A stretch of 64,000 bases of DNA from Adineta vaga (lineage: Eukaryota > Rotifera). The position numbers and the translations under genes are program-made. The DNA lies in assembly GCA_021613535.1 (NCBI GenBank), contig CP075495.1:12276001-12340000 (forward strand), read 5' to 3'. The notes beneath the pieces are model-generated. The model worked only from the letters and a program-made list of their open reading frames with translations. It did not search any database and had not been told where the DNA came from. Positions 49,701 to 60,614 of this stretch are shown in pieces; within the stretch, counting starts at the first letter, position 1; every line of letters begins with the position of its first letter.

Positions 49701-52014
49701 CATATGGTATATGTGTTTTAAATACAGAAGCTGAAGAAATCATTGCATGTGATCATTATAATAATCGATTGTTAATGTTTGATTCGAATAAAGACGGAAA
49801 TTTATTACAAATCTTTCGTGGTGATTTAGCTACACCTGAATGTGTTACACCACGACCAAATTATCGACAACAAATCTATATAACAAAAGCTCATTCAATA
49901 TCTCTCTATGATTTAGAAAAGAAAATGATCATACAAAAATTAGGTACAGAAGAAAGTGGTCATGCTAATAATCGATTTAATTCACCAAGCGGCATTGTTG
50001 TTGATCCTAATAATGGGTATCTATATCTATCTGTGTACATATTAAACTTTAGAAAAAAATATCTTTTTTCAATATTATTTTTAGAGAAATTTATATGTGC
50101 GATACATGGAATCATCGTATTTGTGTTTTTTCACCGGATTTTCGTTATGTCAATCGTCGATGGTATTTAACACGATGGGAACAACCACAACATAAAATTA
50201 AACCAAATTTTATTGCTATCAATGAGAATAATGAATGTGTTGTAACATGTGATGATGCACCAAATTATCGTGGCGCTGTTTACATTTTCGATAAAATGGG
50301 TTATATACAAAAGATTTATGATCATGAATCACGAAAATATCCGAATTCTGAAGTAAAATTTCATGTACCACATGGAATTTTACTCGATAATGAAGGTAAT
50401 TGGTTAACAGTTTGTTATTCCGATCCGGAATCACGATTAGTCGAAAGACGAAACAAACCTCATCGAAGTGAAGAACATGAATTAATTACTTATTGGTGTT
50501 GTAAAGAATTGAAAGGTCCTAGTGCTCTGGCAATGAAACGTGATCAAACATTAATTATCGGTGATCGAGATGAAAATTCGATATATTTTTTCAGACAACA
50601 TGCACTTAAAAACGAAGACAAGAAATTAAATATTTAGAAATATATCTGTGCATATGCATATGCATCTGATGAATGCTTGATTTCTTTCAAAATAAAATCA
50701 GCAAATTTGAAAACTTACTTGTTTACATCCAAGTAAGATTTCTAATCTTTTCTTAACTGAGATTTGTTGTCGATGAAGTTCGGTATGAAATTGTGATTTG
50801 TATTTACTATGAAATATTTTTAGACCATTTAAAACAATTGAAAGTGTTACACGAGTTGGATGATTGAAAATTTTTGTACACCAACGTATCTAATGAAAGG
50901 CGAAAACGATTTCGAAATGATTATTCAATAGATTTACTTCATCTTGCCAAAGATTTGATAAATAATCATAGATTGTAAGAAAGATTGTTTGATGTTCACT
51001 TGTTGCATTATCAATCAATTCTCTTATACGTGCATCCAAACGAGTCTATATTCATGAGTAGATATTGAATTTATAGAAAAAATAAAAATCCATGAGGAGA
51101 TATTACTTTCACAGATGTAACATATAAATCTTCTAATTGATCGGCTCGATCCATTGATTGAAATACTTGAGCAAATGATCGTGCCATATCTATTGAGAAT
51201 TTGAAATTAAATAAAAGAAGAAAGAAATATGAATGTCTCGTCATACATACCAACATCTTGAGTATTAAATGTAGCAACAACTGTTGGACTTATCAATGCT
51301 TCTAAACGGTTCTTTAATGTTTCTAATTGATTAACTCGATCAGCAAAATCCGGTACATCAGTTAAGATTTTTAAGGATTGTTGCATAGCAATTAATTTGG
51401 TTGCAATCTATAGGATTAGGAAAGTGTTTATTCGTTATCTTATCTCAATGTATTGCTTTACTTGTATAAAATCTTTCGATTCAAATGTATCATCGATTTG
51501 AGCTGATAATGTTACCCAATTATCTGCTTCTTGTAATGCTTTTGATGCTGATTGAATACGATTTTTAACGGAATCTAATTGAATTAAATTACGCATGCCA
51601 TCAGCTGTATCTTGGTTAACTTTTTGAATATCTCCTCGTACTGTACGCATTTGTTCTTGTAATAAAGTTGCTTCATGTCGAAGTACATCGATCTCACGAA
51701 GAACTCTAGAAAATCATTTTCAAACAAAACAAAGATGATTTATTCATATCAAAAAGATATTCCTACCGAGGAAATTGTTGCACAGCTTGTTGACTTGTTT
51801 CTTCAATTGTATTATTCATTTCTTGAATATACATTTGTAATTTAGTTATTAAAATGCCTGTATAATTATCGATATTTTGATTCGATTCTTTTTGTAATCG
51901 AAATGCTTGATTAAGCCAGTCGATAACATTGAATTCATCATCAAAAAATTTCGAAAAATCATCCTTAAAACAGAAGAATGTTAATAATATCAAAAAAGGC
52001 AGTGAACTTACCAT
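46750..52014 (-). CDS. COG7: Conserved oligomeric Golgi complex subunit 7
   Basis: COG7 belongs to lobe B of the COG tether for retrograde intra-Golgi vesicles and is needed for correct glycosylation. The ATG (52014-52012) is followed at once by a donor (GTAAGT), and the next exon starts at 51963 with DDFSKFFDDEFNVIDWLNQAFR, nearly the human N-terminus ([22 protein letters not shown]). Further matches: TLKNRLEALISPTVVA; SASKALQEADNWVTLSAQIDDTF; and the end REKPARMVTTIRTMRHL against the human RRLATTVATMRSVNY. Stop TAA at 46750-46752. Many short exons; one intron (48824-50718, 1.9 kb) contains an NHL-propeller gene on the opposite strand. Confidence 0.92.
48824..50718 (-). other. Large COG7 intron hosting a nested gene
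   Basis: The COG7 exon ends at 50719 (CAA then GTAAGT); the next exon starts at 48823 after TTCTTTAG. At 1,895 nt it is about 30 times the typical intron here. The plus-strand NHL-repeat gene at 49448-50637 lies wholly within it. Confidence 0.85.
49448..50637 (+). CDS. NHL-repeat beta-propeller protein, nested in a COG7 intron
   Basis: ATG at 49448, exon 1 to 50016, exon 2 from 50085 to TAG at 50635-50637; one 68 nt intron. About 373 residues. A Ser-rich N-terminus (about 60 residues) precedes propeller blades of NHL type: GICVLNTEAEEIIACDHYNNRLLMF, SGIVVDPNNGEIYMCDTWNHRICVF, HGILLDNEGNWLTVC. The D-x-x-N-x-R/H-I pattern is the NHL core. No RING, B-box, kinase or transmembrane segment is present, so the substrate or partner cannot be predicted. 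NHL proteins are numerous in bdelloid genomes. Other possibilities are an SMP-30 or TRIM-derived propeller. It is transcribed against COG7. Confidence 0.8.
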
Positions 52015-53237
52015 TGAAAACCAGTTTAAATATACTGAAAAATGACACGATTTAAGAACAGAACATCGATATTTCTAATGGATGTTAGTCTAACCAATCA
52101 GATAAGATTGAATTATTCTTTGATGACAGTGCAGTGCAATGCGGTTTGACATTAACTGTTTTTTGTATTGATACAAATTATTTTATATGGTAAATCAATT
52201 CTTAAGTATAGAAAAACTTATATTGACGATAAAAAAAGAAGAGAATAAAGATTTATGTACAAGATTGAAGTTTCGTGCCGCTTTCTATTTGAAGAAGACT
52301 TCTGATATTTTATCGCTTTGCAATTCGATTGAAGTGGTTTTTAACCCTTTTAATCCAGAGATTTCCTTACGTTCTACACAAACACGAAAAAAATAAAATC
52401 TCTCTCTCCGGCGTTCAATCATCTGTAATTAAATCTAGTGTGATTATTGAGCCATTAGAAAAAAACAAGAAATTACTGTTATAGGCAGAACCACGTATGA
52501 TAATTCACTTGAACATCACATGATATTCGTCTTCTAAGACGACGAAAGAACGCAATAAAATCTTTTACGTTCTGTAAGACATGTACGAAATGTCATGCAA
52601 GAAGATTGAAAGGGTTAAACGTACACATATTTGATTGGTCATTCAGCAATGGTGAATAGTAGTGGATTCAAATGGACACTATGTCAGTTGATGAACAGTA
52701 ATAATAGACGTATTTAGTTCAAGAACTAATATTGATTTTCGTTCTCTTGTACAAAAAAACTCTGGATAGATTAGATTGTGAATTATCGAAATATAAATTA
52801 ATTAAATAGGATACTATTGAATCTGTTTAAGAGAAAGGTCGTTCGGTGTGAGTTTGATAATGACGATATTTGATCGGAATTGCTTGATGTTGATAGCCAC
52901 AAACAGCTGACATTTTCCTTCCAGTACTTAAAATATTATTTCTAGTGTCTGATGATGTTGTACCTTGATTTGAATCATCAAATATTACTTCATATTGTTC
53001 TGTAGCTGGAGATTGTATCATTAAATCATCTAATTCTTGAAATAAATTACAATTTGATAAAATGATAAAGATAATTTTTGAATTAGTAACATCGAGATGT
53101 TGATTCAAATCGATTGATAAAAATTTTTAAATTTCTCGAGATCTAAGTAACTAAGTATTGTAAGATGATTTATTTAAATGATAGACTTTTTGTAACTAAC
53201 AGAAAAAGATGACAAAATTTTGTTTTATTATGAATTT
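52015..53237. other. Intergenic, no supported gene
   Basis: 1.2 kb upstream of COG7. Two ORFs (52187-52396 plus, 52827-53108 minus) have no homology that I recognise. A short perfect palindrome (TCGTCTT CT AAGACGA) occurs near 52529-52544. The COG7 promoter should lie at the left end. Confidence 0.5.
53224..53229 (-). terminator. Poly(A) signal AATAAA (minus strand) for the orphan gene
   Basis: TTTATT on the plus strand immediately past the stop of the 129-residue ORF. Confidence 0.5.
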
Positions 53238-53627
53238 TTAAATTTTTTCAGAACGAATTTGATCATTTTCAACTATAAATTTCCAATTGCGTACATTACC
53301 ATGTGGAACATTATCAAATGGTGCTTGAATTTGTAATTTTGAACCATCAGCTTTGTGAACTTTAAGTAAATGAATAACTTTTGGAAACATATGTGATTGT
53401 GGTGAATCGCTTGCGTTTTTTGTCGACATTAAATGAACTTTTTCTTCACATTTTTCTTCGTCACCATTTCCATCAACATCAAATTCAATGACTTCATTAT
53501 CTGTACCCGTTGTTGTATGATATTCAACGAAACAATGAATTTTTTCTGACGTCTTATTTGTTATTGTCGCTGAATAAACATTACGTTGAGCTAAATCACC
53601 AGATACAACTGATCTATCCAAACTCAT
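53238..53627 (-). CDS. Small hypothetical protein, 129 aa
   Basis: Intronless ORF, ATG at 53627-53625. Not recognised. No signal peptide or transmembrane segment. The composition is acidic in the middle (EFDVDGNGDEEKCEEK) with alternating hydrophobic strands (VYSATITNKTSEKIHCFVEYH and VIHLLKVHKADGSKLQIQAPF), suggesting a small beta-sandwich. A minus-strand AATAAA (53224-53229) follows the stop by 9 nt, and codon use resembles neighbouring genes. Both support a real gene. Confidence 0.6.
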   Translation of the reverse strand: MSLDRSVVSGDLAQRNVYSATITNKTSEKIHCFVEYHTTTGTDNEVIEFDVDGNGDEEKCEEKVHLMSTKNASDSPQSHMFPKVIHLLKVHKADGSKLQIQAPFDNVPHGNVRNWKFIVENDQIRSEKI

Positions 53628-54574
53628 TTTGTTGACTATATAAATATTAAGGAAATATAAACTTGAAAGTTAAATTTCTTGACTTATACCACGCCACAGA
53701 AAGAAGAAAATGAACTTGTCTATAAAATGTATGAATGATTGCAGTGTCAGTATGTTTACACCGATTTATAAATATATGCGTATAAACTGCTTGACACGCG
53801 ATTCGTTGTTATATTTTCTTTTTCGTTCTTTTTCTCGTTGTTATCAATGAGTCAATCTTTTTTCGAACAATCATTTTCTTTTCATTTACAATATACATGA
53901 GAATAGATGTACTTTTTGAAAACAAATCAGTATGTGAACTTTTATCAGAAATAAATCTGATAGTAATATCCTTCAACATTGTTATTTCTCTTTCTTGGAT
54001 ATTATTGCTTTTCCATCTACGTAGCTTCGCATTTATTCAAAGAAAGATAGCAATTCTTTTTTTTTCTTCTTCGTCTTCTTCTTCTTCTCTCCTTCTTATC
54101 GTTTATTAATGTTGATAAAAAGGAACAAACGAACAGTAATATTATTTTCTCAAAATGAAGAATACAATCAATACGTATATATAACGAGAGATGAATATCG
54201 TTTCTTTTCCTATATGCTGTTCTTTATCCGTCTGAAAATATCTGGAATACGACTGGTACAAATATATACAATGAAGAAGCATCAGTAGTAACAAAGTGGA
54301 TAGCATCTATCTATATTTTTTCTCCTTCGATCGTCCGTTGCCGTGACGATACAATGTGTTACCCGATTTGGTATTGACTGATGTATATATCCAAGGGGAA
54401 AAGGCAAAAAGCGAGATGAAGAAAACAGAAAAGAAAAGACTATTTTGGTATATTTTGTGCATATAGCTAAGAAGATATTGCGGTTCTCGTTCTTTTTACG
54501 GACAATCTCGGAAGAGGAGACATAACCACATACATTTTATTTATCATCTCAACTCGTTGTTTTAAGCAATAATC
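53628..54574. promoter_or_regulatory. Actin / orphan ORF divergent upstream region
   Basis: About 950 nt. A CArG-like decamer with one mismatch (ACTATTTTGG, 54439-54448) lies about 130 nt upstream of the actin ATG; actin genes in animals are commonly SRF-regulated, but one imperfect site is weak evidence. An acceptor-like TGTTTTAAG ends about 9 nt upstream of the ATG. Confidence 0.35.
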
Positions 54575-55885
<1,311 letters not shown>

Positions 55886-56226
55886 ATACCTTGAAAAAGA
55901 AAATAATGAAGAAGTCAATCAATCAAAAACAAAACAAACTATGTTTTTTTCTTTTCAACATCATTTTCTTCATTTTCTTATTAGAATTGCACGTCAACCA
56001 TATCCTCTTGTCCTCTCTTTCAATGATATATGATCATTGTCACCTCGTTTTTATCGTCTTTTTTTTTCTATTTGATTTTATTTATCCTTTTTAATTAACA
56101 AGTTTGTGCAATTACAATAGCATTTTTAAACTTTTTTTTTCTTTTCTTTTTAAATAAAGTTCAATATCCTCCCTTTCATAATATGAAATAAATAAGTCTT
56201 TTCTATTCACAATATTCAAAATGTTT
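55886..56226. other. Actin 3' UTR and convergent junction
   Basis: 340 nt between the actin stop and the stop of the minus-strand ART-like gene. T-rich; it contains the actin AATAAA. No coding potential. Confidence 0.6.
56153..56158 (+). terminator. Poly(A) signal AATAAA, actin
   Basis: Canonical hexamer after a T-rich 3' UTR, about 268 nt past the actin stop. Confidence 0.7.
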
Positions 56227-58572
56227 TCAAGAAAGTTTTCGTTTGGTTTCAGTAACATTATGTTCGTATAGTTTCACATCAGAATGATCTGCTGATAAGG
56301 TTGTTATAGCAATAGAAAGTGCTTCATAATGATATAATAATGCTTCATCATATTGACCCATTTCATTTAAAACTCCACCTAAATTATTATATGTTCCAGC
56401 AATATCAGGATGTTCCGATGGTAAAACACGTAATTGTAATTCTAAACAACGTTGATATTCACGTTGTGCAGCTCGAAATTCACCTTTTGTTAAATATAAT
56501 GTTCCAAGTCCATCATGTATTAAGGCAATTGTTGGATGATTATTGATTAAATGACGTTTATAAATATCAAGTGCTTGTTCATAATGTTTTAATGATAATA
56601 ACCATTGTCGACGATCACAATGTAAAAGACCTAGATAAGAATGTATCATTGCTATATCTAATGGATGACGATCTTTAACATTTACTAATGCTTTTTCAAA
56701 AAAGATCAATGCTGTACTATATTCTTTACGTAATTGATGATAAAAACCTAAATTAATATAAGATATTGTTTCGGATTCTTTTTTAAATTCGTTTAATGCT
56801 TGTGGAAACATTCGTTGATGAATATAACAAAGTCCAATATTATTATAACATTTTGTTTGTTGATAATAATTGTGTGCTTTATTAAAATCTTCTAAATTAC
56901 GATATATTTCTCCTAAATAATTAATTACTTCTTCACCTTGTTTAATTGCTAATGTAAAATAATGAATGGCACTTATCATATCACCTAATTCTCGATAGAT
57001 AATACCTATTTGTATATATGTTTGATCAATTTCATTATTCATCGATGAATTAATTTGATTTTGTTTTTGATAGATTTGTAAAGCTTGTTGATGATAATTT
57101 AATGCTAATGTATGTTGACATTTTAATCGAGTAATTATTCCAATATAATTACAAATAATACCTGTTTCAATATCATCATTTGGTAAATGATCAATTAATA
57201 AACGATAAAAACGATCAGCTTTTGTTGATTGTTTAAGTTTATCCCATATTAAACCAATTGATAAATATTCATGTGGAAGAAAATCAATATCTTTCATATA
57301 CATTTCAATATGATTGTTAACTTCATTTTGTGTTAAAAGTTTTAAATGTACATGCCAAATACCATCGATTTCCATTCCAATATGTTCAATACGAAATGAA
57401 CTACCAATTGTTAAAAGAATTTTCTCATTAGATATTGATATGTACGAATGATTCAATGAAAAATGATATAGAACAGTTTCAAGTGTATTCGATGTTAAGG
57501 ATATTTCATTCATAGCTTGTTCACTTGTCTTACAGAGATCAAGATAACAATTTATGGACATAAATCCATGTAAATTCATTCGTAAACGATATAAATCATC
57601 TGCATTTAAATTTTGTGCTCGATAAAAGATTTCAATTTGTGATTCATCAATTAATCTCGTTGATTTTTCATTGATTATCTGTTGAATATCATGTAAAATA
57701 AAACTATAATCAAATAGAAGTGAAAAATTCATTATTTGACTAGCTTTATGTAAAAGACGTAAAAGAAATTTTGTTCGTAAATACCAATCAATAGCTGTTT
57801 GAGAACGATAATGTTCTTCGAAATGTTTGATTTCTTCCAAACGTTTATCATTATCACGATAATAATAAAGACATGAACGAAAAAGACGCGATCTTTCTTG
57901 ACTACTTCTAGGCTTTGTTAAACGAAATAGAATATTTTGAATAAATAATTGAAATATAAGAAATGGACTTGCTTGTCCAAGTGTCATCGATTTATTTTGT
58001 GGATTTAAATATGTGACAGGTATAGAATCATGATCACAAATATCATGAACATCTTTTGTTAATTGTACAAAACATTCTGTTGAATTTGTATATACACCAG
58101 TTATTAATGGTTCATTATCTCGTGCCCATGTTTCTAATTGTGTACGTCTTGTTGAAGAAGGATTTTCATCACAATAGACATAGATTGATGTAAGAAAACG
58201 AAGTTCTGATTTTACTAAACAAATCGATTGAATAAAATCACTAGAGAAATAAGGAAATAATTATTGAAATAGAAAATCTATTGAATCCTACTGTGAAACA
58301 ATTAAAAAGATCTTCTTATTGATCACCATTTTCATAAAATCAATACAATCATTAAGTTTATCAAATAATTTCAAATTATTGATTATTTCTCGTGCATGAT
58401 TTAGTTCATCTGTCCAATCATCATTATAGTTTATTGTTGAATCCAACCAAATTAGAATACATTCTTCAAAATCATCTTGAGTTTCAAGTATCGATCTTGT
58501 ACGTACTCTTTTTACCAAATTGGTCAATTCTAAACTTTCATTAGGACGTTGTTTCTTCAATGTCGAACCCAT
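56227..58572 (-). CDS. ADP-ribosyltransferase-like domain fused to TPR repeats (degenerate active site)
   Basis: Exon 1 58572-58292, intron, exon 2 58240-56227 to TGA. Order: N-terminal alpha/beta segment of about 200 residues (ILIWLDSTIN, FLIVSHDFIQ, LTSIYVYCDEN), as often precedes these domains; an ART-fold region; then about six to eight kinesin-light-chain-like TPRs (for example TYNNLGGVLNEMGQYDEALLY and SYLGLLHCDRRQWLLSLKHYEQAL). In the ART region the Arg (YRAQNL) and the fold strand FRIEHIGMEIDGIWHVHL are recognisable. However, the STS element appears as DLC (MSINCYLDLC) and the ExE turn as NEK (SNEKILL). Arg-specific ARTs modify target proteins using NAD; this copy is probably a pseudoenzyme whose TPRs do the binding. 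The architecture is frequent in bdelloids. Confidence 0.75.
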
Positions 58573-60614
58573 GGCGAAGATATTTACAACATATACTAAG
58601 TAACAAACAATATAATGTTTTCTTATCTACCTGGATCTTTCTTTAATCTGAATAGAATGTGTGAATACTTCAGCTTAGATTGTGTCTTGTTGACATTTGC
58701 TAAAGTAAAAGTACATTAAATACTGTTTTTCTCCCTCTGTAAATTAATCTCTTGAGTTCAATACCATATTTATGTTTGATGATATTGAAAAGCATGAGAA
58801 TGAATTCTATTGATCTTTATAAAAGAAATGAGAAAATATGCTAAAGTTGTTTGAAAAAAAGAATCGAATTATTTGTACGAGAGAATACTTTGCTGTTATC
58901 ATCATAGTCAAGTATAAATAGACATTGTTTTAGGATAAGGAATGTGCAGTATGATTGTATTTTTTCTTTTCATTCGTAATCTATATGTTGTTGACTGTTG
59001 AAATTCTTTGAACAATTTTATATTCATACTATGAAATTCTGTGCATACCATTTTTACTACCAAGTACTTTATTTTCTTTATAATTTCATCGATTATATTT
59101 CATCAGTCAGATCAATTTTCATGAATCGTATATTTTTCGAAGGACAAAATTTTTATATATACAAAAATAATCCTCGTAGAAATTCGACAGTATACTAATC
59201 TTTTCAACATTCCAGATTTCTATGAAAATGTACTCATAGCATATCATTGATAGTATGAATCATGAATATTTTGTCGTTTTTTTGAAGCTAGGTACATTTG
59301 TTTATCTACGAAAGTTGACCGAAATCAGCAGTTTTTGTGCATTATTCAATCTGCCATTTTCTTCGTTGACATGCAATAAAAATTCAATTGATAATTTCGA
59401 TCCAAGAAAATATCTTCTGACTACAATGTCTACCTATAACAATTGATACTACAGATTATCGAATGAATAAAAAGTTACATAATCGATCATAAAACAACTG
59501 ATTCGTATTCATTGAGTATTGAAGTGCCAATATCACGTGAACTAATCGAGAATTACAAATGAAATTCGAAAGATTTTTTTTTCTTTCCATTATTTAATTA
59601 TATACATCTTGAAATAACTTGGTTGCATTGATTTTCTCTAAAATATACTTGTTCGACATCCACATGAAAAGAAAATGTGAGTAGAAGCTTTTTAAAACAT
59701 ATGTATTTAACCTCCTGTTGATTACTAGAATTCATTTTTGATGGAAAGAAAACAGAATCGTTTACGATAATCATTTTATTTTTTTTGTAAGTGCATAAAA
59801 TTGATCGGTTTGATAAGTAAAAAAAACCAACTTCTCTATATCTTAATCATGAACTGTGAATTGATCAATAGAAAAATAACATATCACAACAATTCTTAAT
59901 ATGTTGACATATACGTAATTCATCTCCTTGCTCTTTTGTTCTGTTTACAATAGCCAGATGTCTGATATAATTAAACATAACAATTGACGAATTACTACTG
60001 TGTGAATCGTCGGAAACAAAACGAGTTTACTGATACATATAATTACATTGAATATGTCTTACATTCTCCTATTACCCTTTTTTTTCTATATTGACGATAT
60101 TCATCCATAGAGAATGATTCCGTTCTTTTCATAACGCAGCTGTTAATAGTCGTATGGCAAACATAATAATCAAATACATTTTTTCTTTTCTGCATTTCTT
60201 TTTCTTCACTTCTTCTCATCGTACCTTTAAAGAATCATTGTAATCGAAGAAGATGAGGATGATGAAAAAGGAACGAAAATATGAATAAACTCAGGTATTT
60301 TATATTCAGCCATGATTGCGAACGATTATAAGGTGAGATGCATAAACGATTTTTTTTCTCTCTCTTAAATCAAAACAACATTAGTCGAACGAGCATACAT
60401 TTATTTTCATTGTCGATTGTAAGTTTTTTTTACATATTTAATCGAGTTGATGTTTTTCGATTCAAGTATGTTGAAAATATTTTGATATATTGTTTTTTTT
60501 CTCTTCTCTCTTCGTTAACAATATTGATTGAATTATATATCTCTTGAAATTTGAAAAAGAAACTATGATTTCTATTTTAGTTTTCTTGAGCAATCATTCA
60601 CCGGTGCTTTCTAA
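58573..60614. promoter_or_regulatory. Divergent upstream region, ART-TPR / CHPF
   Basis: 2 kb AT-rich sequence between divergent start codons. Small ORFs (58998-59198, 59255-59446, 60338-60547) are unsupported. No repeat or RNA gene recognised. Confidence 0.5.

Noticed and set aside
52187-52396. 69-codon plus-strand ORF upstream of COG7
   Set aside because: No homology, no splice or poly(A) context, length expected by chance in AT-rich DNA.
52529-52544. Short perfect palindrome TCGTCTT-CT-AAGACGA
   Set aside because: Seven-base arms are expected by chance in 64 kb; no T-run or gene context that would make it a terminator or operator.
52827-53108. 93-codon minus-strand ORF with an acceptor-like tract (TTTATTTCAAG) inside, possible terminal exon
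   Set aside because: No credible ATG at the ORF start, no upstream exon before the neighbouring gene's 3' end, and no recognised family. It may be a relic exon, but I cannot support it.
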